Below are positions 24,870 to 32,222 of a DNA stretch of 64,000 nt, one piece after another. The number at the start of each line of letters is the position of its first letter. The stretch's first letter is position 1. Under the pieces are notes generated by a model, which saw only the letters and a program-made list of their open reading frames with translations, had not been told where the DNA came from and made no database searches. Source of the stretch: Amycolatopsis sp. 195334CR (GTDB lineage Bacteria > Actinomycetota > Actinomycetes > Mycobacteriales > Pseudonocardiaceae); NCBI RefSeq assembly GCF_017309385.1, contig NZ_JAFJMJ010000001.1, positions 4,092,001 to 4,156,000 on the forward strand, written 5' to 3'. The position numbers and the translations under genes were made by a program.

Positions 24870-26018
24870 TCACCGGTCCGCCACTCCGGCGAGCCGCTTG
24901 GTCAGCATCACCCGGAAAGCGGGCACCTTCGCCAGCACCGACAGCACCGCGTTCCGCACCGGCCGCGCCAGCGGGCTCGCGGTCGCTAGCCGAGTCAGCC
25001 GCCCGGCGAACTTGACCACCTCCTCCGCCTTCGGACGCTGGGTCGCGGCGTACTCGTCGAGCAGGCTGTCCGGCCCGCCCTTGACCACCGCGCCCAGTGC
25101 CTCGCCCAGCGCGACCGCGTCCCGCAGGCCGAGGTTCATGCCCTGACCACCGGCCGGGCTGTGCACGTGGGCGGCGTCCCCGGCCAGGAGGACCCGGCCT
25201 TCGCGGTACCGATCGGCCACCCGGTGGTGCACCCGGAACCGCGACCCCCAGACGACCTCGGCGATCCGCGCGGTCCCGGCCGCGGGACCCCGGCGGTCGA
25301 GCAGGTCCTGCACGAAGGCGAGGTCGGGCTCCTCGGGCGGGTCCTCGACCTCGGCCACGATGCGGAACGAACCGTCGGGCAGCGGGGCCGAGACCACCAT
25401 GCCCGCACCCGAGAAGAACAGCACGACCTCCTCACCGGGCAGGCCGCCGTCCCGCAGCCGCACGTCCGCGAGGGTGAACGTCTCGCCGGCGCTGTCCTTG
25501 CCGAAGCCGATGCCGCTGAACGTCCGCACCGCGCTCCGCATGCCGTCGGCACCGACCACGTACCGCGCGGTGATCCGGTGCTGCCCGTCCACGGTCGCGA
25601 CCACGCCGTCCGCGTTCTGGTCGAGCGCGGTGAGCCGGTGCGGGCGCAGCACCTTGCCGCCCAGCTCGGTGAACCGTTCGAGCAGCACGCGCTCGGTGGT
25701 CGGCTGCGGAACCATGAACAGCGTCCGGTACGGGCTCGGAACCTGGTCGAACTCCAGCGGCACCAGCACGCGGTCGCGGTCGCGGATGGTGAACCGGCCG
25801 GCGCGCAGCGACAGCCCGGCCAGCCGGTCCGCGACGCCGAGCCGGTCCAGCGCCTCCATCGTGCGCGGGTGGACCACCGCGGCGCGCGAGGTGTTCGCGC
25901 CCTCCGCCTGCTGGTCGAGCACCGTCACCTCGACCCCCTGCTGGGCCAGGCTCACCGCCACGGCCAGTCCGATCGGTCCGGCACCCACCACCAGCACCTC
26001 GGTCTGCTCGGGAATCAT
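24870..26018 (-). CDS. FAD-dependent aromatic monooxygenase (PheA/TfdB type)
   Basis: A 382-residue flavin monooxygenase. VLVVGAGPIGLAVAVSLAQQG binds FAD, VVGADGMRSAVR carries the DG motif near residue 155, and VLLAGDAAHVHSPAGGQGMN the GD motif near 275. The ATG at 26018 has GAGAGG 8 bases upstream; an in-frame ATG at 26048 lies inside the operator. The gene is followed by a coupled hydrolase and faces a TetR gene across the duplicated operator, suggesting an inducible detoxification or degradation unit. Confidence 0.88.
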   Translation of the reverse strand: MIPEQTEVLVVGAGPIGLAVAVSLAQQGVEVTVLDQQAEGANTSRAAVVHPRTMEALDRLGVADRLAGLSLRAGRFTIRDRDRVLVPLEFDQVPSPYRTLFMVPQPTTERVLLERFTELGGKVLRPHRLTALDQNADGVVATVDGQHRITARYVVGADGMRSAVRTFSGIGFGKDSAGETFTLADVRLRDGGLPGEEVVLFFSGAGMVVSAPLPDGSFRIVAEVEDPPEEPDLAFVQDLLDRRGPAAGTARIAEVVWGSRFRVHHRVADRYREGRVLLAGDAAHVHSPAGGQGMNLGLRDAVALGEALGAVVKGGPDSLLDEYAATQRPKAEEVVKFAGRLTRLATASPLARPVRNAVLSVLAKVPAFRVMLTKRLAGVADR

Positions 26019-26042
26019 CTCGGCCGCCTCTCTCGAAGAAGT

Positions 26043-26070
26043 CAACATCTGTTGGCCAACGCCTGTTGGC
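26043..26070. promoter_or_regulatory. TetR operator copy 1 (28-bp composite dyad)
   Basis: The element consists of CAACA-N2-TGTTG (26043-26054) followed directly by GCCAAC-N4-GTTGGC (26055-26070). It lies just downstream of the predicted -10 of the minus-strand monooxygenase promoter, where a bound repressor would block initiation. A second copy lies 56 bp away, start to start. Confidence 0.72.
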
Positions 26071-26071
26071 A

Positions 26072-26101
26072 AAGTTAGACCCGCCGGTGCTGGCATGTCA
26101 A
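26072..26101 (-). promoter_or_regulatory. Predicted promoter of the monooxygenase-hydrolase operon
   Basis: Reading the minus strand, TTGACA (complement of 26096-26101) and TAACTT (complement of 26072-26077) are separated by 18 bases. The -35 overlaps operator copy 2 and the start region overlaps copy 1, which fits repression by the divergent TetR protein. Confidence 0.5.
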
Positions 26102-26126
26102 CACGTGTTGGCCTACGGTTGTTGGC
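26099..26126. promoter_or_regulatory. TetR operator copy 2 (28-bp composite dyad)
   Basis: CAACACGTGTTG (26099-26110, a perfect palindrome) is followed by GCCTAC-N4-GTTGGC (26111-26126), the same two-part layout as the element at 26043-26070. It ends at the base before the tetR ATG, so tetR has no room for a ribosome-binding site and is probably read from a leaderless mRNA. Confidence 0.72.
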
Positions 26127-26687
26127 ATGGCAGAAACGGCACGCCGGTCCGACCGGACGAGGCAGGCGATCCTGGCGGCGGCGCGGGAGCGCTTCGCCAC
26201 GGACGGCTACGAGCGCGCGACCATCCGGGCGATCGCCGCGGACGCGCGGATCGACCCGTCGATGGTGATGCGGTACTACGGCAACAAGGAGCGCCTGTTC
26301 GCCGCGGCCGCCGAATTCGACCTTCAGCTGCCGAACCTGACCGAGGTGCCGCGCGCGGAGGTGGGCAAGGAGCTGGTGGCCCACTTCCTCGACCGCTGGG
26401 AGCACGACGACACGCTGAAGCTGCTGCTCCGCTCGGCCGCCACCAACCCGCCCGCCGCCGAGCGGATGCAGCAGATCTTCGCCTCCCAGCTGCTCCCGGT
26501 GGTCATCCTGCTGGGGCCGCCCGACAACCAGTTCGCCGCCAGGGCCGGGCTCATCGCCAGTCAGGTGCTCGGCCTCGCGCTCTGCCGGTACGTGCTGGCA
26601 CTGCCGCCGGTGGTGGACATGGACCGCGAGACGGTCATCGAATGGGTGGGCCCGGTGCTGCGCCGATACCTGGTCGAGCGCGCTTGA
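26127..26687 (+). CDS. TetR-family repressor
   Basis: A 186-residue TetR protein: N-terminal HTH (RQAILAAARERFATDGYERA; TIRAIAADARIDPSMVMRYYGNKERLF) and a ligand-binding helical C-domain (YVLALPPVVDMDRETVIEWVGPVLRRYL). The ATG directly abuts operator copy 2, implying autoregulation and a leaderless transcript. The divergent gene pair, a flavin monooxygenase and a hydrolase, is its likely target. Confidence 0.92.
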   Translation: MAETARRSDRTRQAILAAARERFATDGYERATIRAIAADARIDPSMVMRYYGNKERLFAAAAEFDLQLPNLTEVPRAEVGKELVAHFLDRWEHDDTLKLLLRSAATNPPAAERMQQIFASQLLPVVILLGPPDNQFAARAGLIASQVLGLALCRYVLALPPVVDMDRETVIEWVGPVLRRYLVERA

Positions 26688-26706
26688 ACTCTGGTGAAAC
26701 ACCCCC

Positions 26707-26736
26707 TTGGCGACGGGGATCTTCCCCCTCTACGGT
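26707..26736 (+). promoter_or_regulatory. Possible promoter upstream of valine dehydrogenase
   Basis: TTGGCG (26707-26712) and TACGGT (26731-26736) are spaced by 18 bases. About 110 bases of leader would follow, containing the perfect palindrome CGGTTGCAACCG at 26789-26800, which may bind an AsnC/Lrp-like or other regulator. Confidence 0.35.
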
Positions 26737-26853
26737 TCTCGTTGGGACCCTCCGGCCGCGGGAACGACCTTCCCGGCGGGCGTGATCCCGGTTGCAACCG
26801 AACCCCGCGCGTGCCACAAGCCACGTGCCGGTGCCAACGAAGGAGTCACCACC

Positions 26854-27927
26854 GTGACGGACGGTGTATTCGGCCGGGATACCGGTCATGAACAGGTCGT
26901 TTTCTGCCACGACAAGGCCAGCGGTCTCAAGGCCATCATCGGCATCTACTCCACCGCACTGGGCCCTGGCCTCGGTGGAACCCGGTTCTACCCCTATCCC
27001 TCCGAAGCCGAAGCGCTCGACGACGTGCTCGCGTTGTCGAAGGGCATGGCCTACAAGAACGCGCTCGCCGGGCTCGACCTCGGCGGCGGCAAGGCCGTCA
27101 TCATCGGCGACCCGGCCACCATGAAGTCCGAGGCGCTGCTGCGGGCGTACGGCCGCTTCGTGCAGTCGCTCAACGGCCGCTACATCACCGCCTGCGACGT
27201 GGGCACCTACGTGCAGGACATGGACGTCGTCGCCCGCGAGAGCCGGTTCGTCACCGGCCGCTCGCCCGAGGACGGCGGTGCCGGTGACTCCTCGGTGCTC
27301 ACCGCGTTCGGTGTCTTCCAGGGCATGCGGGCCTCGGCCGAGCACCTGTGGGGCAGCCCCGAACTGGCCGGGCGCCGGGTCGGCGTGGCCGGCGTCGGCA
27401 AGGTGGGTTACCTGCTGGTCGGGCACCTGATCGAGGCCGGCGCGCGGGTGGTGATCAGCGACGTCTCGGCCGCCGCGATCGAACGCACCAAGACCAAGCA
27501 CCCCGAGGTCGAGGTGGTCGGCAGCGCCGACGAGCTGATCCGCGCCGAGCTCGACGTGTTCGCGCCGTGCGCGCTGGGCGGCGCGCTGAACGACGAGACG
27601 GTCCCCGAACTGCGGGCCAAGATCGTCTGCGGGGCGGCGAACAACCAGCTCGCGCACCCCGGCATCGACAAGTTGCTCGACGACCGCGGCATCCTGTTCG
27701 CCCCGGACTACCTGGTCAACGCCGGTGGCGTGATCCAGGTCAGCGACGAGCTGCACGGGTTCGACTTCGCCAGGGCCAAGCGCAAGACCGCGCAGATCTT
27801 CGACACCACGAAGTCGGTGTTCCGGCTGGCCGAGGCCGAGGGCGTGCCCGCGGCCACCGCGGCCGACCGCCTGGCGGAGCGCCGCATGACCGAGATCGGC
27901 GGGCTCCGGGCTATACATCTGGGGTGA
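26854..27927 (+). CDS. vdh: Valine (branched-chain amino acid) dehydrogenase
   Basis: A 357-residue Glu/Leu/Phe/Val dehydrogenase. It deaminates branched-chain amino acids to 2-oxo acids with NAD, feeding catabolism and branched acyl-CoA supply. Seen: [35 protein letters not shown], catalytic lysine in [12 protein letters not shown] (K80), [11 protein letters not shown], and the NAD site [17 protein letters not shown]. The GTG has AGGAGTCACC upstream; longer in-frame extension is non-coding. The length and opening (MTDGVFG) resemble actinomycete valine dehydrogenases; leucine dehydrogenase is the close alternative. Confidence 0.9.
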   Translation: MTDGVFGRDTGHEQVVFCHDKASGLKAIIGIYSTALGPGLGGTRFYPYPSEAEALDDVLALSKGMAYKNALAGLDLGGGKAVIIGDPATMKSEALLRAYGRFVQSLNGRYITACDVGTYVQDMDVVARESRFVTGRSPEDGGAGDSSVLTAFGVFQGMRASAEHLWGSPELAGRRVGVAGVGKVGYLLVGHLIEAGARVVISDVSAAAIERTKTKHPEVEVVGSADELIRAELDVFAPCALGGALNDETVPELRAKIVCGAANNQLAHPGIDKLLDDRGILFAPDYLVNAGGVIQVSDELHGFDFARAKRKTAQIFDTTKSVFRLAEAEGVPAATAADRLAERRMTEIGGLRAIHLG

Positions 27928-28787
27928 TCGAGAACCACTTCGAGGCGGCGGGCGTGCGCGGATGGCTGCACGCCCGCCGTCTTGGCACCGGGGACGAATG
28001 CGGTTGGCGCGCCGACGAGCCGGTGGTGCTGGCCTCGGTGGTGAAGGTGCCGCTCGTGCTGGAGTTCGCCCGCCAGGTAGCGGCCGGGCAGCTCGACCCG
28101 CGTGACCGCGTGTGCATCGGGGCCCGCGACCGGCTCGGCGGGTCCGGCACCGCGGGGTGCGCGGACGATGTGGAGCTGAGCCTGCGCGACGCGGCCTACT
28201 TCGCGATGACCGTCAGCGACAACACCGCGGCCGACGTGCTGTGCGACCGGGTCGGGCTCGACAACGTGCGCTCGCTGGTGCGCGAGCTGGGGCTGACGCA
28301 CACGCGGATCGCCGGTGCGCCGCGGGACATCGTGGCGTCGATGATCGAGGACGCGGGCGGGCCGGAGCGGTTCGCGGAGCTGTTCCGGAGCTTCTCCGCG
28401 GACCGGGTGCTGGCGATGCGCGCCCTCGACCCGGGCTGGACGAACGCGAGCACGCCTCGCGAAATGACCGCGTTGCTGGAGCATCTGTGGGCCGACCGGG
28501 GCGAGGCCGCGGCCCAGGTCCGGCAGTGGATGGGGCAGCAGGTCTTCTGGAGCCGGCTCGGTGGCGCGTTCCCGGCGGAGGCGCGGGTGTGGGGCAAGAC
28601 GGGCACGCTGCCGTGCATCCGGAACGAGATCGGCGTGGTCGAGTACCCGGACGGTGCACGGTTCGCGGTCGCGGTCTTCACCCGATCGGGGTCGCTGGTG
28701 CAACGGGAGCCAGCCGTCGAGGCGGCCATTGGCGCTGCAGCGGCCGCAGCGGTGGGCGAACTGCGCGGGGATCAGTCGGTGCCGTAG
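27924..28787 (+). CDS. Class A beta-lactamase-fold serine hydrolase, no signal peptide
   Basis: A 287-residue protein of the beta-lactamase family (PF13354 type). All three active-site elements are present: SVVK at residues 38-41, SDN at 98-100, and KTG at 225-227. The N-terminus ([20 protein letters not shown]) has no export signal, unlike true beta-lactamases, so it probably works in the cytoplasm as an esterase, amidase or transacylase. GTGA coupling to valine dehydrogenase fixes the start. The 3' end overlaps the convergent LysR gene by 16 bp. Confidence 0.82.
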   Translation: MIENHFEAAGVRGWLHARRLGTGDECGWRADEPVVLASVVKVPLVLEFARQVAAGQLDPRDRVCIGARDRLGGSGTAGCADDVELSLRDAAYFAMTVSDNTAADVLCDRVGLDNVRSLVRELGLTHTRIAGAPRDIVASMIEDAGGPERFAELFRSFSADRVLAMRALDPGWTNASTPREMTALLEHLWADRGEAAAQVRQWMGQQVFWSRLGGAFPAEARVWGKTGTLPCIRNEIGVVEYPDGARFAVAVFTRSGSLVQREPAVEAAIGAAAAAAVGELRGDQSVP

Positions 28788-29974
28788 ACCACGTTCCAGG
28801 GGCGCGGCGCCGCTGGGTCGTGGGAACGGTCAGGGTCGCTGGGTGAGGTATCGGGCAGGGCCAGCGTGCTGGGCGAGTCGGAGTCACCAGGCGAGGCCGA
28901 GCGAGCAGGCAGTGCTGGGATACCGGGCGAGGCCGATCTAGGGGGCAGGCTCGGTAGGTCGGGTGGGATCGCGCTGTCAGGCAGAGCGGGGGCGCTGGGG
29001 GTGGCTGCTGGAGCTGGAAAGCGAGGCAAAGCTGGGGAGCGGGGGAAGGTTCGGGTGGTGGGCAAGGCCGTAGTGCCGAGCGGGCTGGTGGCGGGCGTGT
29101 TCAGCGCGGCGAGTGCCACCGACGCGAAGGCCTTAGCTTCGGGGTGCGCGTTGCCGGACGGCCAGGCGAAGCACAGCCGCCGCAGGGGTGCTGGAGTGAG
29201 GGGCCGCCACACCACCCGGGTTTCCTTCTGTGCGACGGTGCCTTCGGCCAGCGCCACCCCGTGCCCGGCCAGGACCATGCCGAGGACGAACTCCGGCGTT
29301 CGCGCGTGGTGCACCGCGGTCGGCCGGAAGCCGTCTTCCCAGCACGCGCGCAGGAGCGCGTCGTAGTACCCGGGCGCCGACGCGCGCGGGAAGAGCACGA
29401 GGCCCTGCCCGGCCAGGGCGGACGGATCGAGTTCCGCACGGGCGGCCAGCGGCGAGTCCCGGGGGAGCACCACGCCGAGCGGGGTCTCGAGCGCGGGGCC
29501 CAGCTCCAGCCCGGTCACGTCCACCGGCAGGTGCAGCAGTCCCGTGTCGAGCTCGCCCTCGGCGAGTAGGCGCAGTTGCTCGGTGGTGGTCAGCTCCTGC
29601 AGTTCGACGCGGACGCCGGGCCGGTCGTGGGCGAACGCGGTCAGGATCCCGGCGAGCGCCCGGCCCGGCATCTCCGGTGGCACGCCGGCCCGCAGGGCGT
29701 CGAGTTCACCGCCCCCGGCCTTGCCGACGAGCGCGACCGCGCGATCCCAGCGCGCGATCAGGTCGCGTGCTTCGGCGAGCAGGATCTGCCCCGCTTCGGT
29801 CAGGTCGACGTGCCTGCTGTCGCGGTCGAACAGCTTCGCGCCGAGGTCGCGTTCGAGCCGCTGGATACGCTGGCTCAGCGGCGGCTGGGCGATGCCGAGC
29901 CGGTCGGCGGCGCGGCCGAAGTGAAGTTCTTCGGCGACCACGACGAAGTAGCGCAACGCGCGCAGGGGGTCCAC
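28772..29974 (-). CDS. LysR-family regulator with long Pro/Ser/Ala-rich C-terminal tail
   Basis: A 400-residue protein. Residues 1-290 form a normal LysR regulator: HTH LGIAQPPLSQRIQRLERDLG in MDPLRALRYFVVVAEELHFG context, then an effector domain ending at ASVALAALN. About 105 extra residues follow, almost wholly Pro, Ser, Ala, Leu and Thr (LPRFPAPAATPSAPALPDSA; SLPPRSASPGIPALPARSAS). The tail DNA is G-rich repetitive on the plus strand, like intergenic tracts elsewhere in the window, so it may result from repeat expansion through the old stop. The GTG start matches family N-termini; the gene is divergent from the metallo-hydrolase gene. Confidence 0.85.
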   Translation of the reverse strand: MDPLRALRYFVVVAEELHFGRAADRLGIAQPPLSQRIQRLERDLGAKLFDRDSRHVDLTEAGQILLAEARDLIARWDRAVALVGKAGGGELDALRAGVPPEMPGRALAGILTAFAHDRPGVRVELQELTTTEQLRLLAEGELDTGLLHLPVDVTGLELGPALETPLGVVLPRDSPLAARAELDPSALAGQGLVLFPRASAPGYYDALLRACWEDGFRPTAVHHARTPEFVLGMVLAGHGVALAEGTVAQKETRVVWRPLTPAPLRRLCFAWPSGNAHPEAKAFASVALAALNTPATSPLGTTALPTTRTFPRSPALPRFPAPAATPSAPALPDSAIPPDLPSLPPRSASPGIPALPARSASPGDSDSPSTLALPDTSPSDPDRSHDPAAPRPWNVVYGTD

Positions 29975-29982
29975 GCTGCGAC

Positions 29983-30019
29983 GATATCGAATCGCATATC
30001 GCGGTTCGCGTGTCGCGAT
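29983..30019. promoter_or_regulatory. Inverted repeats between lysR and the metallo-hydrolase gene
   Basis: GATAT-N8-ATATC (29983-30000) overlaps ATCGCG-N10-CGCGAT (29998-30019) within the 84-bp divergent region. They are candidate LysR-type recognition and activation sites. Confidence 0.45.
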
Positions 30020-30058
30020 CTTGGACAGCGCCCGGGCTCGCGTGCTCGGCTGTCGATC

Positions 30059-31012
30059 ATGAGTGATGGACGGACCAGATTCGGCAGACGCGGTTTCCTC
30101 GGGGTCTCGGCCGCGGTGGCGGCGAGCCTGCCCGGCATTCCGGCAGTGGCGAACCCCAGCCCGCGCGCGAAGGCTGACGTGACCCTGCGCTGGTGGGGCA
30201 ACAACAGCTGGGAGCTGCGCCTGCCCGGTGGCAAGGTGGTGCTGATCGACCCGTGGCTGACCCGGTTCAAGACCGGCACGTACACCAAGGAGGGCGCGGA
30301 CCCGAACACGCGCATCGAGGTCGATCGGGGGCTCATCGACCGGCTGGTGGACTCCGGTGAGCTGCATGCCGACCACATCCTGGTCACCCACGGCCACTAC
30401 GACCACATCAGCGACGTGCCGTACCTCGCCAAGAAAACCGGCGCGACGGTGATCGGGACCGAGACGCATCTGAGCCTGCTGCTCGCCCTCGGCGCCCCCG
30501 AGGAGCAGCTCGCGATCGCGACCGGCGGCGAGTTCCACACCTTCGACGGTTATTCGATTCGCGTGCTCCGCTCACTGCACTCGGCGAGCGGCGACCGGGC
30601 GAAGGTCGCGTTCGCGGGTACGCGCCCGCTGTCCCGGCGGGACCGGCCGCGGGTGATCAGCGACCTGCTCGAAGGGGGCACGCTGGCCTACCAGGTGGAG
30701 AGCGCGTCGGGGTTCGCGGTGATGAACTTCGGCGGTTCCAACTACGTGGAGGGGGAGCTGGCCGGGCTGCGGCCGGACGTGCTGCTCCTGCCCGCCGGCG
30801 GGGATCGGGTGGCGGAGTACGTGCCGAGGCTGCTGCGCACGCTCGGGTTTCCGCCGTACGTGGTGCCGACCCATTGGGACGACTTCGACTTCCCGCTGGA
30901 CGAGCCCGCCAAGGACTGGGGCGGGCTCACCAAACTGCGCGACGCGGTGGCCGTGGCCAGTCCGGGGAGTGCGTTCCGGGTGGTCGACCACCGCGAGGTG
31001 TTCACGCCTTAG
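30059..31012 (+). CDS. Tat-exported metallo-beta-lactamase-fold hydrolase
   Basis: A 317-residue protein. The N-terminus MSDGRTRFGRRGFLGVSAA is a twin-arginine signal, with probable cleavage after the IPAVA region. The metallo-hydrolase motif THGHYDHISDV is at residues 110-120, and further metal ligands are plausible at SLHSASGD and in VVPTHWDDFDFP. Family members hydrolyse lactones, phosphodiesters or thioesters; the substrate is unknown. It is divergent from the tailed LysR gene, which may control it. The stop is followed by a strong hairpin. Confidence 0.85.
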   Translation: MSDGRTRFGRRGFLGVSAAVAASLPGIPAVANPSPRAKADVTLRWWGNNSWELRLPGGKVVLIDPWLTRFKTGTYTKEGADPNTRIEVDRGLIDRLVDSGELHADHILVTHGHYDHISDVPYLAKKTGATVIGTETHLSLLLALGAPEEQLAIATGGEFHTFDGYSIRVLRSLHSASGDRAKVAFAGTRPLSRRDRPRVISDLLEGGTLAYQVESASGFAVMNFGGSNYVEGELAGLRPDVLLLPAGGDRVAEYVPRLLRTLGFPPYVVPTHWDDFDFPLDEPAKDWGGLTKLRDAVAVASPGSAFRVVDHREVFTP

Positions 31013-31044
31013 AAGGGGTGAGCGAAACAGGTGCTCTAAGAAGT

Positions 31045-31074
31045 GAGCACTGCTCTCAAATGAGAGCAGTGCTC
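31045..31074. terminator. Strong hairpin terminator between convergent genes
   Basis: GAGCACTGCTCTC (31045-31057) and GAGAGCAGTGCTC (31062-31074) form a perfect 13-bp stem with a 4-base loop (AAAT). It lies between the metallo-hydrolase stop and the convergent DUF5302 gene. A weaker AAGAGC/GCTCTT hairpin overlaps the DUF5302 3' end. No U-tract follows, as is common in actinobacteria. Confidence 0.75.
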
Positions 31075-31092
31075 CAAAACAAGAGCAGCGAT

Positions 31093-31281
31093 CTAGCCGC
31101 TCTTGCGCCGGAACTCGCGCTTGCCGCCCGCGGGGCCGTGGGCGTTGTGCACCTTGGAGCCCCGGTCCTCGTGGGCGGCCCGGGCCTTGGTCTGGGCCTG
31201 CTTCCGCTCGAGTGCCTCGCGGAACTTGCGCTTGACGTCGTCCTCCTCGCCGGTTTCCGGCGTGGGTTGCGTGTCAGACAT
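31093..31281 (-). CDS. DUF5302-type small charged protein
   Basis: A 62-residue protein ([20 protein letters not shown], then [20 protein letters not shown] and a basic tail KREFRRKSG). It resembles the actinobacterial DUF5302 family of unknown function: a short acidic head, a helical charged centre and a Lys/Arg-rich end, with no signal or membrane segment. The ATG has GGAGG 6 bases upstream. Its 5' side faces the 31379 dyad. Confidence 0.75.
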   Translation of the reverse strand: MSDTQPTPETGEEDDVKRKFREALERKQAQTKARAAHEDRGSKVHNAHGPAGGKREFRRKSG

Positions 31282-31378
31282 GTGAAACCTCCGAACAACG
31301 TCGTGTGTCACCGGCCAGCCTGTCAGTCGCTCGCCTGGTTGGCGAGCGGATTTCACCGGTTTGCACCCCACTGGGCAT

Positions 31379-31414
31379 ATAGGTAGTGTCGCGACATGTA
31401 GCGACACTATCTAT
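31379..31414. promoter_or_regulatory. 14-bp-arm inverted repeat upstream of the pentad-repeat protein
   Basis: The left arm (31379-31392, ending TAGTGTCGC) and right arm (31401-31414, starting GCGACACTA) match at 13 of 14 positions around an 8-base spacer. The dyad lies 20 bp before the ATG at 31434 and in the divergent gap to DUF5302. It looks like a TetR-type operator, but no regulator gene is adjacent. It could also form a hairpin in mRNA. Confidence 0.65.
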
Positions 31415-31433
31415 GAAAGCAGCTGGAGGGATC

Positions 31434-32222
31434 ATGGGGAAGCGACGAATCGGCTGGGCGGTGGCCGCGGTGGGCGTGCTGCTGATCACGGCCGTCCCGA
31501 CCTCGGCGGGCGAGGAACATCAGCCCGCCGGACAGCAGTCCACGGGCCACCAGACCGCCGGTCTCCAGTTCGCCGGTCATTGGGGTGGCGGTCACCAGTT
31601 CGCCGGTCATCAGAGTGGCGGCGACCAGTCGACCGGCCTCCAGGTTGATGGCCTCCAGACGGCTGGCAGCCAGCCCGGCGGCTACCCGCCAGCCGGGGCG
31701 CAGTCGGCGGGCCACGCACTCGGCGGGCAGTCGGCGGGTCTCGTGCCCGGCGAGCGGGAGGCGGGTCGCGGGGCGGACGCGCAGGAGGCGGGCCTCATAC
31801 GCGGCAGCCAGTCAGCCGACTACAAGCCCGGTGATCAGGCTGCCTTCGACAAGCTGCATGAGCGCCAGGCCAAGGCCTGGGCCGAAGAAGATGGCGCTGC
31901 CTTCGCAGCCACGTATACCGAGCAAGGCGACGTAGTCACCTTCAACGGCGAGCACCTCCACAGCCGCGAGGGCATCGCGCGCGGGATGCAGTACTACTTC
32001 GACAACTACATCGACGGCAGCCGGATCAAGCGGCTGAGCGAGAAGGTCCGGTACCTCGACCGCAACACCGTGGTGGTCATCCGCTCCTCGTGCCTGACGC
32101 AGGGCGACGTGCCCGACTGCCGCCCCGATTCGCACTCCACCAACACCAACCTCCTCGTCCGGCGGCACGGCCAGTGGCTGCAGGAGTCCTTCCAGAACAC
32201 CCGCTACTTCGAGATCCCCTGA
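31434..32222 (+). CDS. Secreted protein: G-x-Q pentad repeats + NTF2/SnoaL-like domain
   Basis: A 262-residue protein in three parts. Residues 1-27 form a signal peptide (MGKRRIGWAVAAVGVLLITA, cleavage near TSAGEE). Residues about 30-105 are about 14 imperfect five-residue repeats of the type G-x-Q-x-A (GQQST, GHQTA, GLQFA, GHQFA, GHQSG). The C-terminal 120 residues (FDKLHERQAKAWAEEDGAAF, YTEQGDVVTFNGEHLHSREG, FENTRYFEIP-like end) are an SgcJ/DUF4440-type NTF2-like domain. ATG 31434 is preceded by GGAGGG; an upstream ATG at 31413 lies inside the dyad. Function unknown; extracytoplasmic. Confidence 0.78.
   Translation: MGKRRIGWAVAAVGVLLITAVPTSAGEEHQPAGQQSTGHQTAGLQFAGHWGGGHQFAGHQSGGDQSTGLQVDGLQTAGSQPGGYPPAGAQSAGHALGGQSAGLVPGEREAGRGADAQEAGLIRGSQSADYKPGDQAAFDKLHERQAKAWAEEDGAAFAATYTEQGDVVTFNGEHLHSREGIARGMQYYFDNYIDGSRIKRLSEKVRYLDRNTVVVIRSSCLTQGDVPDCRPDSHSTNTNLLVRRHGQWLQESFQNTRYFEIP

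Noticed and set aside
27924..28787. Considered as a true secreted class A beta-lactamase
   Set aside because: No signal peptide or Tat motif; the start is fixed by overlap with vdh, so it should remain in the cytoplasm.
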